From the NCBI RefSeq assembly GCF_018881715.1, contig NZ_JACVPW010000001.1, positions 335,337 through 399,336 of the forward strand: DNA of 64,000 bases, in the 5' to 3' direction. A program made the position numbers and the translations under genes. Source of the stretch: Polynucleobacter parvulilacunae (GTDB lineage Bacteria; Pseudomonadota; Gammaproteobacteria; Burkholderiales; Burkholderiaceae). Below, piece after piece: positions 45,689 through 54,098 of this stretch; within the stretch, counting starts at the first letter, position 1; each line of letters starts with the position of its first letter. The notes beneath the pieces were generated by a model. That model ran no database searches and was not told the DNA's origin. It saw only the letters and a list, made by a program, of their open reading frames with translations.

Positions 45689-46603
45689 TTAGAAAGTTTT
45701 TGTCAAGGCTACAACTGCGTTACCGCGTCCGGCATTGCCACCGTTAGGTGTTGAGTAAACATACGTATTGCCAACCTTTTGCGCGCTTGTGCCTGTGTAG
45801 TAAGCAGTACCTGACAAGCCGCCGCCGAAGTCTTTAGTTAAACCAAGTTTCCAGTCAGCATAGCTGGCATTCCATGTTCCACCGTTACCAGCTCCAGCGA
45901 TTGCGGATGTAGTAACAATATTATTCGGCACATACTGATATCCAACGTGTGCATTAACTGTAATTCCATAGAAACCAGTGTCATAGTTTGCTGTCAAGTC
46001 AGGATAAAGAGCGCCAGAAGACTGTTGTAGTCCAAACAAAGTTGTTACAGCATAAGAGACTTTTCCGAAACCAGTTACGGGACCAAAAGTGAAGTTTTGT
46101 GCAGCATATAACTCTGTTGTATTAGGCGTTGTACCAGAAGCTTGGCGTGATGCTGGGTTAGCAGCAACCCAAGCATTAGATTGGCTTGATGGCATTCCTG
46201 AAGTTGGGTAGTAGTACTGCAATACACCGATGTCGGTTGCAAAACCTTCGCCAATGAACTCTTTCTTAAAACCAGCGTAGAAGTCCATCTCAACAGGAGC
46301 AGAAACAGAATGACCGCCTTGGCCGGCACCAGGATAACTGTCGCTAATCCAAGTAATGGAAGAGTTCCAGTTACCAATGTAAAAACCGCTCTCATGCGCG
46401 TAATCAAAGCCGCCTTGAATTGCTGGCTTGTTATTCGTTTGTGTCAAACCACGATAGATATAGTTGCTTGCAACAGTTACGTTTGCAGTAATTGGGCTTA
46501 CTTCTGGTGCTGCTGGTTCGTCAGCTGCAAATGCTGATGTTGAAAGACCTGCCAACAAAGCTACTGCTGCTGCAGAGATTGCCGTCTTTTGAATGGTTTT
46601 CAT
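45689..46603 (-). CDS. TorF-family putative outer-membrane porin
   Basis: The 304-residue precursor has a clear signal peptide (cleavage after STSAFA) and an alternating beta-barrel pattern with aromatic ends. The first strand VTVASNYIYRGLTQTNNKPA is typical of the TorF / gcw_chp family, and it ends in Phe (VVALTKTF), as outer-membrane barrels do. It has a strong ribosome binding site (AAGGAG) and is first in a probable porin-glnK-amtB operon, so it may let ammonium or other nitrogen compounds across the outer membrane; that is inference. Confidence 0.85.
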   Translation of the reverse strand: MKTIQKTAISAAAVALLAGLSTSAFAADEPAAPEVSPITANVTVASNYIYRGLTQTNNKPAIQGGFDYAHESGFYIGNWNSSITWISDSYPGAGQGGHSVSAPVEMDFYAGFKKEFIGEGFATDIGVLQYYYPTSGMPSSQSNAWVAANPASRQASGTTPNTTELYAAQNFTFGPVTGFGKVSYAVTTLFGLQQSSGALYPDLTANYDTGFYGITVNAHVGYQYVPNNIVTTSAIAGAGNGGTWNASYADWKLGLTKDFGGGLSGTAYYTGTSAQKVGNTYVYSTPNGGNAGRGNAVVALTKTF

Positions 46604-46715
46604 GTGCTACTCCTTACTGGTTGTAATAAAAAATGGGTTGAATGCTTATTGCATGGGGTGATATTGAATCCCCAGGGCTTTGTGGCTTTGGCCAAATTCC
46701 CCTAATTAAGGCTTT

Positions 46716-46732
46716 TGCACTTTTTTGGTGCT
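46716..46732. promoter_or_regulatory. NtrC-like binding site 1
   Basis: TGCACT-N5-GGTGCT matches the NtrC enhancer pattern TGCACY-N5-GGTGCA at 11 of 12 defined positions. It lies 112 bases before the porin ATG, a normal enhancer distance. Confidence 0.7.
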
Positions 46733-46738
46733 TAATAT

Positions 46739-46755
46739 TGCACCTGATGGGTGAA
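46739..46755. promoter_or_regulatory. NtrC-like binding site 2
   Basis: TGCACC-N5-GGTGAA matches the same NtrC pattern at 11 of 12 positions. Its centre is 23 bases from that of site 1, about two helical turns, as for cooperative tandem NtrC sites. The 263-base gap 46604-46866 otherwise contains A/T-rich sequence. Confidence 0.7.
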
Positions 46756-46786
46756 TTTAGGGCTTTTTTCGGGTTTAAACCCCTTT

Positions 46787-46816
46787 TTGGGCATTTTTTC
46801 CCATACAACTTAAAAT
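46787..46816 (+). promoter_or_regulatory. Possible sigma-70 promoter for ubiK
   Basis: TTGGGC (46787-46792) and TAAAAT (46811-46816) are 18 bases apart, about 50 bases before the ubiK ATG. The match is moderate and the region is A/T-rich, so chance resemblance is possible. Confidence 0.4.
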
Positions 46817-46866
46817 ATGAATGTGTATCTTTTCTGCAACTCTAAATAGAACTGCGAATCCTCATC

Positions 46867-47121
46867 ATGCAAAAACCAGGCGAAATCCTCGAACAAATCC
46901 AACGTATTGCTAACGATATGCAGAACAAAGTTGGTGATGCAATCCGCAATTCGCCAGCTCAAGAAATTGAGAAGAATGTTCGCGCCATGATGAATCAAGG
47001 GTTTCAGAAGATGGACTTGGTGACACGCGAAGAGTTTGAACTTCAAACTAAAGTGCTTGCTAAGACACGTGAAAAATTAGAGGTGCTTGAAGCAAAAGTG
47101 GCTGCGCTTGAAAAACAGTAA
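46867..47121 (+). CDS. ubiK: Ubiquinone biosynthesis accessory factor UbiK (BMFP family)
   Basis: UbiK binds UbiJ and supports ubiquinone synthesis in aerobic proteobacteria; the family is also called membrane fusogenic BMFP. The 84-residue protein is helical: an N-terminal amphipathic part (ILEQIQRIANDMQ) and a C-terminal coiled coil (LVTREEFELQTKVLAKTREKLEVLEAKV, quoted here in pieces: LVTREEFELQ and LEAKVAALEKQ). It diverges from the porin operon and stands alone before a converging lipoprotein gene. Confidence 0.88.
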   Translation: MQKPGEILEQIQRIANDMQNKVGDAIRNSPAQEIEKNVRAMMNQGFQKMDLVTREEFELQTKVLAKTREKLEVLEAKVAALEKQ

Positions 47122-47175
47122 CGACTAGTTACTGCCACCCATTAAAAAACCTCTTTAATTTTTTGCTCTTTATTT

Positions 47176-47772
47176 TTATTCTGGAGAGAAGTCAGTAAAG
47201 AAGTTTTCATACTCTTCTTTAGATAAAAAAGTTTTCGCATTATCAGTGCCTGCATTCGTATGCAGCACCGAGATCTGATAAATCCAACTATCGCCATTAG
47301 GCGCTATACGATTAATCCAACGAACGCGCATGAGTTGTTGGGATTTACCGTTTGATTTCAAATCAATAAAATAATCTTTGGTTGGTAAACGTTGCTTATC
47401 GGCTGTTTTATAAAAAGCATCCTCAATAGCGACATCGCCACCCGATGCTTTTGCTCTCTCCAATAAATTATTTTGCAGCTGAGAGATCAACTTACTGAGC
47501 GAGCTACTTTGATTTGCCGGCAACTGAATAGTGCTTACCGAGTAAATGTCATCGTCAATCTTTACCGCCTCGAGAGCCTGCAAAAGTTCTTGATCAGCAT
47601 AAGGAATACGGCGCTCTAATTTGTCTGGCTTACCAGGAAATAATGCCGCGTATCTTTCTTGAGGAGATTGGACTGTGCGCCAATCCAGCTTTGGACTACA
47701 TGCTGCCAGAAGAAACAATGCCGCCAATACAGTAGCGGCTTTTGAAATTCTTCTAAACAACCCCTGCTCCAT
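47176..47772 (-). CDS. Uncharacterised lipoprotein
   Basis: I do not recognise the family. The start at 47772 ([10 protein letters not shown]) gives a lipoprotein signal with lipobox LLAAC, so the mature protein is anchored by its Cys. The remaining 175 residues include [16 protein letters not shown] and [20 protein letters not shown], a mixed alpha/beta soluble domain with no cofactor motif. Its first 20 bases overlap the end of lipA, so it is probably translated with lipA. The frame continues upstream inside lipA, but that is shadow sequence. Confidence 0.8.
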   Translation of the reverse strand: MEQGLFRRISKAATVLAALFLLAACSPKLDWRTVQSPQERYAALFPGKPDKLERRIPYADQELLQALEAVKIDDDIYSVSTIQLPANQSSSLSKLISQLQNNLLERAKASGGDVAIEDAFYKTADKQRLPTKDYFIDLKSNGKSQQLMRVRWINRIAPNGDSWIYQISVLHTNAGTDNAKTFLSKEEYENFFTDFSPE

Positions 47773-48763
47773 GGGCTTGCTGATCTGCGTGATAGCTTGA
47801 ACGCACCATGGCGCCCACAGCAGCATGGGAGAAGCCCATTTCATAGGCTTTTTCTTCAAACATCTTAAAGACATCGGGATGTACATAGCGCGTAACAGGC
47901 AAATGATGTCCTGATGGAGCTAAGTATTGGCCAATAGTGAGCATATCGATATTGTGCTCACGCATATCGCGCATCACTTCCAAAATCTCTTCGTCGGTTT
48001 CGCCAAGACCAACCATCAAGCCACTCTTAGTAGGAATATTTGGGAAACGCTCTTTGAAGTCTTTCAAGAGCTTTAAAGAATGTAAATAATCAGCGCCAGG
48101 TCTAGCTTGTTTATACAAACGCGGAACAGTTTCTAGGTTGTGATTCATCACATCCGGCAATCCATTAGGCGCATACTCAGCAAATATATCCAAGGCCTTA
48201 TCTAGGCGCCCACGAAAATCTGGAACCAACACCTCAATGCGAGTATTAGGCGAAAGAGTGCGCGATTGAGAAATGCAATCCACATAATGCATTGCGCCAC
48301 CATCACGCAGATCATCGCGATCTACACTCGTGATCACGACATAGTTCAGCTTAAGCGCGGCAATTGTGCGGGCTAAATTAGCAGGCTCTTTCACATCAAG
48401 GGGATCTGGTCTGCCGTGACCCACATCACAAAATGGGCAACGACGTGTGCACTTATCACCCATGATCATGAAGGTGGCAGTACCCTTACCAAAACATTCG
48501 CCAATATTGGGACAGCTAGCTTCTTCACAAACAGTCACTAACTCGTTCTCGCGCAAAATCTTTTTGATTTCAGAAAAACGCGAATTATTAGAGGCGGCCT
48601 TTACCCTAATCCAATCCGGCTTTTTTAATACCTCTTGAAGAGGGATAATTTTGATCGGAATACGCGCAGTCTTCTCGCTCGATTTTTGCTTGCGTGAAGC
48701 ATCGTAATTAAGGTCTTGGCGCGCCTCAATAGCTGGGTTAGTGTCTGGCTTATTCGTGGTCAT
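47753..48763 (-). CDS. lipA: Lipoyl synthase
   Basis: LipA is a radical-SAM enzyme that inserts two sulfurs into octanoyl groups on lipoyl domains. The 336-residue protein has the auxiliary cluster motif C-X4-C-X5-C ([12 protein letters not shown]) and the radical-SAM motif [13 protein letters not shown]. The C-terminal RSSYHADQQ carries the conserved serine that ligates the auxiliary cluster. Its start overlaps the lipB stop (ATGA), so the two lipoate enzymes are coupled. Confidence 0.97.
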   Translation of the reverse strand: MTTNKPDTNPAIEARQDLNYDASRKQKSSEKTARIPIKIIPLQEVLKKPDWIRVKAASNNSRFSEIKKILRENELVTVCEEASCPNIGECFGKGTATFMIMGDKCTRRCPFCDVGHGRPDPLDVKEPANLARTIAALKLNYVVITSVDRDDLRDGGAMHYVDCISQSRTLSPNTRIEVLVPDFRGRLDKALDIFAEYAPNGLPDVMNHNLETVPRLYKQARPGADYLHSLKLLKDFKERFPNIPTKSGLMVGLGETDEEILEVMRDMREHNIDMLTIGQYLAPSGHHLPVTRYVHPDVFKMFEEKAYEMGFSHAAVGAMVRSSYHADQQAHGAGVV

Positions 48764-49404
48764 GATGGCATCAGTTGCTTTTGTAAATGCTGCAAAAGCC
48801 TTTGGCTAATAGTGTCTATATTGTCCTTGATCCCAAGGGTTTGCATATCAACCGTCTTTAAACCCTCATACCCACAAGGGTGGATGCGCTGAAAAGCCTC
48901 TAGATCAGTAGCCACATTCAAGGCAAGACCATGATATGAGCAGCTTTTGGAGACTTTAAGCCCCAAGGCAGCAATCTTGGCGCCAACCCACTCGGGGGGC
49001 ACTCCTGCCTGCTGAGAGACGTAAATCCCTGGCGCGCCTGGATGTCTTTCAGCCTCAATTCCAAAGTCAGCCAGCGTATCAATCACTGCTTGCTCTATCC
49101 GCGAGACTAATTCTTTTACAAAAATCCCCAAGCGCCGCAGATCTAATAAAAGATATACGACGATTTGACCGGGTCCGTGATACGTAATCTCCCCGCCTCG
49201 ATCAACCTGAAAGAGTGGAATTTGATTGCTAGGCGAATGTAAGTTCCCTGCATCTCCAGCGAGACCTAAAGTAAAAACAGGTGGGTGCTCTAAAACCCAA
49301 ATCTCATCAGAGGTATCGCTAGTGCGCTCTTTAGTAAATACCTGCATTGCCTCATACGTTGATGGGTAATCTGCTAATCCAAGGTGTTTTACTAAGGCTG
49401 ACAT
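48760..49404 (-). CDS. lipB: Octanoyltransferase
   Basis: LipB transfers octanoyl from acyl carrier protein to lipoyl domains, ahead of LipA. The 214-residue protein has the family motifs [16 protein letters not shown], the Lys in GVKI-type position ([25 protein letters not shown]) quoted in parts: VGAKIAALG and SYHGLALNV, and the central GAPGIYV. It lies between DUF493 and lipA, the classic ybeD-lipB-lipA order. Confidence 0.96.
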   Translation of the reverse strand: MSALVKHLGLADYPSTYEAMQVFTKERTSDTSDEIWVLEHPPVFTLGLAGDAGNLHSPSNQIPLFQVDRGGEITYHGPGQIVVYLLLDLRRLGIFVKELVSRIEQAVIDTLADFGIEAERHPGAPGIYVSQQAGVPPEWVGAKIAALGLKVSKSCSYHGLALNVATDLEAFQRIHPCGYEGLKTVDMQTLGIKDNIDTISQRLLQHLQKQLMPS

Positions 49405-49412
49405 GCGTCTAA

Positions 49413-49679
49413 TTACAAAACCACACTAACCAATGGATGAGTAGACAGTGTTCTATACAACTCATCTAATTGCTCACGACTAGTCGCGGTAATTGGCAAA
49501 GTAATTCCTAAATAATTTCCATCTTTGGAGGGTCGCTGCTCAACCTTGCTCTCATCGAACGTAGGATCAAACTGTTTAGCAATGTGCACTATCGCAGGAA
49601 GATATTCTGGGTTCGTTTTTCCCATAACCTTAATCGGAAACATTGATGGGTACTCAATTAATGATTTTTCTTCAGCCAT
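49413..49679 (-). CDS. DUF493 (YbeD-like) protein
   Basis: The 88-residue protein starts [20 protein letters not shown] and has a ferredoxin-like ACT-type fold pattern, ending [11 protein letters not shown], as in the YbeD/DUF493 family. YbeD is linked to lipB by gene order, possibly as a regulator; the mechanism is unknown. It lacks a normal Shine-Dalgarno sequence: its leader is a purine-rich simple repeat (see 49690-49730). Confidence 0.9.
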   Translation of the reverse strand: MAEEKSLIEYPSMFPIKVMGKTNPEYLPAIVHIAKQFDPTFDESKVEQRPSKDGNYLGITLPITATSREQLDELYRTLSTHPLVSVVL

Positions 49680-49689
49680 AATTTCTTTC

Positions 49690-49730
49690 TTTTTTTATCT
49701 TCTTTTTTTATCTTCTTTTTTATCTTTTTC
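49690..49730 (-). repeat. Slippage-prone purine repeat in the DUF493 leader
   Basis: On the minus strand three units of GAAGAT followed by six or seven A residues run up to the DUF493 ATG. Plus-strand units are at 49690-49702 and 49703-49715 (13 bases each), plus a degenerate 12-base copy at 49716-49727. The whole stretch from the hydrolase stop to the ATG is almost pure A/G on the coding strand. Confidence 0.85.
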
Positions 49731-49733
49731 AAA

Positions 49734-50447
49734 TTACTTGCGGTGATCTGGCATACCCAACCATGCGCCAGTAATAATGTTGCGGATGCAATGTAAGCGA
49801 CGATGGAAGAAATGATCGGCGCCAGGAACTACTTGAACAGTGAGCTCTTGCGGGCGCGCCCAATCTAAAACATCAATCAAGGGAATGGTCTCATCCAACT
49901 CACCATGAATCAGAATCGTATCAGCAGGCACTTGAGCTAGCGTCCATTTGCCAGCGGCGCTACCCACCATCACAAGGCGCTCAGCCGGACGCCCCAAGTC
50001 AGCAAGCCTTTGCACTAAATGACTACCAACAAAACTTCCAAAAGAAAATCCTGAAACTACCAAAGGCAAGGTATTGGCACCTGTAACCCAGGACTGATTT
50101 GTAGTTGCCTCAAACGCACTCCAACTTGATGGTGTTTGCATCCAATCAGTGACATGGAGTAAGTCATCTAATTCTCCTACGCCATCATCATGAACACCCT
50201 CAGTACCACCTACACCACGGAAGTTTGGACGAACACTAACGTAACCCAATTGATTAAAAGCACGCGCCATAGTTTGGGCGACTTTGTTATCCATCGTTCC
50301 GCCCATCAATGGGTGGGGGTGAGCTACAAGAGCCAAACCACGAACAGCAAATGTAGGATCATTTTTTAATTCATCAGGTAGATCAATGGACATCTCCATG
50401 GATCCAACAATTCCTTGAATATGAATTACTTTTGTGCGGCTATTCAT
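49734..50447 (-). CDS. Alpha/beta hydrolase
   Basis: The 237-residue protein resembles COG2945-type hydrolases. It has an oxyanion region VAHPHPLMGGTMDNKV, nucleophile elbow GFSFGS, Asp in HGELDETIPL and His in GADHFFH. The substrate is unknown. It lies between a 2Fe-2S ferredoxin gene and the DUF493-lipB-lipA group on the same strand. Confidence 0.88.
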   Translation of the reverse strand: MNSRTKVIHIQGIVGSMEMSIDLPDELKNDPTFAVRGLALVAHPHPLMGGTMDNKVAQTMARAFNQLGYVSVRPNFRGVGGTEGVHDDGVGELDDLLHVTDWMQTPSSWSAFEATTNQSWVTGANTLPLVVSGFSFGSFVGSHLVQRLADLGRPAERLVMVGSAAGKWTLAQVPADTILIHGELDETIPLIDVLDWARPQELTVQVVPGADHFFHRRLHCIRNIITGAWLGMPDHRK

Positions 50448-50472
50448 AAAAACTTTCGATTCTTTAAATTTA

Positions 50473-50781
50473 CTAAGTCAACTGCAAACGCTCTACTGGG
50501 CGCCCTGCAATCAAATGAGATTGGATAATTTCTTCAACATCATCTGTATCGACAAAGGTATACCAAATACCCTCTGGATAGATCACCATAACAGGTCCAT
50601 CAGAGCATCGATCCAAGCACCCGGCTTTATTCACGCGAATCTTTCCAGGACCAGCAAGGCCGAGTTCTTTCACCCTCTTTTTTGCATAGTCAAATAAAGC
50701 AAAGGCATTGTGCTGATCACAACACTCTTCACCATTGCTGCGCTGATTTAAACAAAAGAATAGGTGGTGTGAAAAAGTCAT
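50473..50781 (-). CDS. Thioredoxin-like [2Fe-2S] ferredoxin
   Basis: The 102-residue protein matches the small thioredoxin-fold 2Fe-2S family (like the NuoE C-terminal domain). Cluster ligands are Cys in FFCLNQR and CCDQH at the N-terminus, and CLDRCSDGPV with the GPVMVIYPEG motif after it. The role is unknown; it could donate electrons to a nearby or distant enzyme. It is 25 bases upstream of the hydrolase gene and probably co-transcribed. Confidence 0.88.
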   Translation of the reverse strand: MTFSHHLFFCLNQRSNGEECCDQHNAFALFDYAKKRVKELGLAGPGKIRVNKAGCLDRCSDGPVMVIYPEGIWYTFVDTDDVEEIIQSHLIAGRPVERLQLT

Positions 50782-50797
50782 AGAAAAATTATATTCA

Positions 50798-51892
50798 TCA
50801 ATGTTTGGGTTTAAGGTCTATGGCGCTCCGCATCATCCAAATGAGAGCGAGAGGTAACCATACTACTGAAACCCACTGCATTAGCTCATTAAAGTGCAAT
50901 AAGCGTCCTTGATACCAATGTCTGAGCGTCAATATGAAGTAAGGGTTGTCAGGTAAAACATTGACTGCGATTGTGGTGCCAATCAAGCAAATCAAGGCTA
51001 ACCAGAACTTAGCTCTTGAATCAAAGCGCAATGCCCCCCTTAAAAAGAGACTCCCCAATACCATTCCCCATAGTGCGCCTGCCGTTAGCCAGATCAGACT
51101 GAACTCGGCGCCAAACTGCAGCGCGGTAAACAGAGTCTTGATTAGCACTGTCAGACCAAGCAGTCCATTGAGAATGTGCCACTGTGGAGCCTTGGCACGC
51201 ATTCCTAATGAAAGTAACAATGCAATTCCAAGCCAACACAAGGATGTGATGATCGTCTCTTGAATAACGTGATTAATTACTAAGGTACCCCAATCTACGG
51301 AGCCAAATATGGCATGACCCCACACACCCGTGCCAAGCCAAGAACTTTGAGGATAAATCTGCGACCAAGGAAATAATAAGAACAAGGCGCATGCCGCCCA
51401 ATTGAGGCCAAACCATTGATCAAAACGCCGACGGATTGCACTTCCAGACAGCCACTGTGGCCCAAGAGGAATAGCCAACAACCCTCCCAATAAGCCGCCC
51501 AGAATATTAGCCCACCAATCCATCTGACTGGGTATACGAGTGGGCAACCAGGATTGCAAAGTCTCTACACCCAGCGCCAAAACAGCACTTAAGCCCAGGG
51601 CGATGCCAAGCGCAATGTAATTGCGCCACCTTGGATAAGCGGCAAACATCACTAAGAATCCAAATGGGATGTATGCCAGGATATTGACCGATACATCAAA
51701 CAGAGTAATAAACCGGGGCAAAGGGGCGTCTAACCAGGCCCAAGCGGCTATGCCATTCTGGAAATCAAAATCAAAGGGGTTCAGACTCACATACAGAATT
51801 AAGAGCGCATAACTGAGGCTCATAGCCCGAGCCAATGGCATAGCCTGCAGTGGCCATACCAACTTTCGGGGTCGCTGATCTTTTTGATCCAT
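50798..51892 (-). CDS. VanZ-family membrane protein
   Basis: The 364-residue protein has about nine or ten hydrophobic segments. The N-terminal half resembles VanZ (YALLILYVSLNPFDF, NILAYIPFGFL, ETLQSWLPTRIPSQMDWWANILG). VanZ-like proteins are linked to cell-envelope or antibiotic phenotypes in some Gram-positives, but in proteobacteria the function is unknown. It diverges from birA across 37 bases. Confidence 0.82.
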   Translation of the reverse strand: MDQKDQRPRKLVWPLQAMPLARAMSLSYALLILYVSLNPFDFDFQNGIAAWAWLDAPLPRFITLFDVSVNILAYIPFGFLVMFAAYPRWRNYIALGIALGLSAVLALGVETLQSWLPTRIPSQMDWWANILGGLLGGLLAIPLGPQWLSGSAIRRRFDQWFGLNWAACALFLLFPWSQIYPQSSWLGTGVWGHAIFGSVDWGTLVINHVIQETIITSLCWLGIALLLSLGMRAKAPQWHILNGLLGLTVLIKTLFTALQFGAEFSLIWLTAGALWGMVLGSLFLRGALRFDSRAKFWLALICLIGTTIAVNVLPDNPYFILTLRHWYQGRLLHFNELMQWVSVVWLPLALIWMMRSAIDLKPKH

Positions 51893-51929
51893 CCCACAAT
51901 TCTAGGTCAGACCTTTCTACAATGGCGGA

Positions 51930-52715
51930 ATGACTGCAAATTGCATCCTTGAGCGAGTAACCGAGACCAAATCAACCAATGATGATTTATTGGCACGCTG
52001 GCGTACTGGCGAACTGATCGACCCCGTGGCTCGTATTGCCCACAAGCAAACTGCCGGCAAAGGCAGGGCGGGTCGAGCATGGCTAGCCAACCCAGAAGAC
52101 TCGCTATGCTTTTCTCTGGCATTTCCATTCAAAAGAACACCCTCTGAGCTGAGCGGACTGAGTTTACTAGTTGGCTTAGCAGTTGTATCCGGTATTGCAC
52201 AGGCTTGCAATCTGAGCGAGGTGCAACTTCAAGCAGCAGGTCTGCGCCTCAAATGGCCCAATGACTTATTGCTTAATAACAGCAAACTCGGCGGCATTCT
52301 CATTGAGGGAGGACAGGCCAAAACGGGTGACCCCACTTGGATGATTATTGGTATTGGCATTAATCTGCGCAATGCAGAAGCGATTGAAGCTAATCTCGAT
52401 GGTGGACTCAAAGTGAGTGCACTTACTCAACTTACAAAATCGGTGCCCGATGTCGAGTACCTTTGGCTCAAATTAATAGCCTCACTTGAATACCATCTTG
52501 CGGAATTTGACCTACATGGATTTAAGCCTTGCCAAGATCGTTGGATGCAGTGGGATGCTTATCGAGATCAGGCTGTGTGCATTTCTGGTACTGGTAAAGA
52601 TCCCATTTATGGCACTGCTAACGGCGTAGATGAAACTGGGGCATTACTATTGCAGCAAGATAACAAAACATACGCCATTCATGCTGGCGATGTTTCATTG
52701 CGGATTCAATCATGA
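51930..52715 (+). CDS. birA: Biotin-[acetyl-CoA-carboxylase] ligase
   Basis: BirA activates biotin and attaches it to the carboxyl carrier protein of acetyl-CoA carboxylase. The 261-residue protein has ETKSTNDDLLARW, the biotin/ATP loop KQTAGKGRAGRAW and the KWPNDLLLNNSKLGGILIE motif (as KWPNDLLL and LGGILIEG). It lacks the N-terminal winged-helix DNA-binding domain, so it is not a biotin repressor. It overlaps coaX by four bases. Confidence 0.95.
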   Translation: MTANCILERVTETKSTNDDLLARWRTGELIDPVARIAHKQTAGKGRAGRAWLANPEDSLCFSLAFPFKRTPSELSGLSLLVGLAVVSGIAQACNLSEVQLQAAGLRLKWPNDLLLNNSKLGGILIEGGQAKTGDPTWMIIGIGINLRNAEAIEANLDGGLKVSALTQLTKSVPDVEYLWLKLIASLEYHLAEFDLHGFKPCQDRWMQWDAYRDQAVCISGTGKDPIYGTANGVDETGALLLQQDNKTYAIHAGDVSLRIQS

Positions 52716-53521
52716 GCCTTTATTTATTTTTCGATGTTGGTAACACGCGTCTCAAATGGGCGGCCGTTGAATCCACTCAAAATCCAAGCGTGCAACAAAA
52801 AAAATTATGGGCTTACTCTGGATCTATTGGCAGCAAGTCTTTGCAGACTCCAGAACATCGGGCTGAGTTGGCAGACTATATTGCCAAAACACTGCCAATG
52901 CCTGCAGCCATTGGGTTTTGTTGTGTAGCTGGACAAGAGGCAATTACGAATCTCAAATCATTATTTCCACAATGGAACGATGTGCAGTGGTATGAATTAA
53001 AGGGTGATAGCGTTTACACAGGGATGCGCAGCCAGTATCAAAATCCAAGTAAGCTCGGCGCCGATCGTTGGGCGGCTCTGATAGGCGCCCGCGCCCTATC
53101 AAAGAAAAATACGTTGATTGTGAATGCTGGCACAGCTACCACTATTGATCTTCTTGGATCAAATGGAATGCATTACGGTGGATGGATTTTGCCTGGACTT
53201 GGATTAATGCAGACTAGCTTGGCAAACAATACTGCGCAGCTCGATTTAGCCACACGATCTGATCATAAGGGTTTTGGCACCTGCACGAATGATGCAATCA
53301 TTGGAGGCTGTGACGCCGCGCAAGTAGGTGCAATCCTTTATGGCATACAACAGGCAAAAGAAATTAATATTCCCATCGAAAAAATTTGGGTTGATGGTGG
53401 CAATGCCAAATTCCTAGCCAAGGAAATCACACAAAGCAATTTACCTGCTAAGGATGTGCTGGAAACAACAGAAGGATTGGTGCTGCGAGGTATTTGGGCG
53501 TGGTTACTTCAGAATCCTTAA
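52712..53521 (+). CDS. coaX: Type III pantothenate kinase
   Basis: CoaX starts coenzyme A synthesis by phosphorylating pantothenate and, unlike CoaA, is not feedback-inhibited by CoA. The 269-residue protein has the ASKHA phosphate loop FDVGNTRLKWA, the KLGADRWAALIGAR motif and NAGTATTIDLL, GGWILPGLGLM. It is translationally coupled to birA, as in many betaproteobacteria. Its stop overlaps the converging hldE-type gene by four bases. Confidence 0.95.
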   Translation: MSLYLFFDVGNTRLKWAAVESTQNPSVQQKKLWAYSGSIGSKSLQTPEHRAELADYIAKTLPMPAAIGFCCVAGQEAITNLKSLFPQWNDVQWYELKGDSVYTGMRSQYQNPSKLGADRWAALIGARALSKKNTLIVNAGTATTIDLLGSNGMHYGGWILPGLGLMQTSLANNTAQLDLATRSDHKGFGTCTNDAIIGGCDAAQVGAILYGIQQAKEINIPIEKIWVDGGNAKFLAKEITQSNLPAKDVLETTEGLVLRGIWAWLLQNP

Positions 53522-54006
53522 GAGCGAATCTTGCCTAATAGGCTTGTAGTTGAGCGCTCGTATAAAAACGGTATCGCAACTGCCGTACCGCCCCAACTTC
53601 TTACTAAATGTGTTTCGGCCAGAGTATCAATCTCATAATCGCCGCCCTTGACGTAAATATCAGGCCGAATTTTTTCAATTAGATTGACTGGCGTTTGTTC
53701 GGTAAACAACACAGCCATATCGACGCTCTCGAGCGCAGCCAATAGAGCTTGACGATCAGCTTCAGAATTAATGGGCCTGTCGTCACCTTTACCCAACATC
53801 TTCACTGAAGCGTCTGAATTCACACCAACTACCAAGCTAGCGCCTAAAGCACGTGCCTGAGCCAAATAACTAGCATGTCCTCGATGCAAGATATCAAAGA
53901 CCCCATTCGTAAATACCAACGGCCTAGGAAGCTTCGCTAAATGCTCGGCAAGCTGTGCTGGTGGGCAGACTTTGGCTTCGAAAGAGGGTGATGGCAATTG
54001 AGTCAT
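53518..54006 (-). CDS. rfaE2: D-glycero-beta-D-manno-heptose 1-phosphate adenylyltransferase
   Basis: The enzyme makes ADP-heptose precursor for the LPS inner core. The 162-residue protein is the stand-alone adenylyltransferase half of HldE, with VFTNGVFDILHRGHASYL (HRGH nucleotidyltransferase motif) and the C-terminal ERSTTSLLGKI. The kinase half (RfaE1) must be encoded elsewhere. It stands alone, convergent with coaX. Confidence 0.94.
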   Translation of the reverse strand: MTQLPSPSFEAKVCPPAQLAEHLAKLPRPLVFTNGVFDILHRGHASYLAQARALGASLVVGVNSDASVKMLGKGDDRPINSEADRQALLAALESVDMAVLFTEQTPVNLIEKIRPDIYVKGGDYEIDTLAETHLVRSWGGTAVAIPFLYERSTTSLLGKIRS

Positions 54007-54098
54007 GACTCAATATTAAAGGCAATCATGGAAGGCCAGCGATATTACCCAGAATGTCTTAGACTTGGCCTCTATTCAGTGAAATTTAAAGGTGCAAT

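Noticed and set aside
46604..46715. Sigma-54 promoter for the porin operon
   Set aside because: No GG-N10-GC was found on the minus strand in this interval; near misses have spacings of 11, 12 or 13.
46727..46744. Palindrome GGTGC-N8-GCACC as a separate operator
   Set aside because: It is explained by the right half of NtrC-like box 1 next to the left half of box 2; the two boxes in their own orientation fit a known pattern better.
49681..49733. CRISPR-like or IS-end origin of the DUF493 leader repeat
   Set aside because: Units are only 12-13 bases, directly adjacent and homopolymer-rich, so simple slippage explains them.
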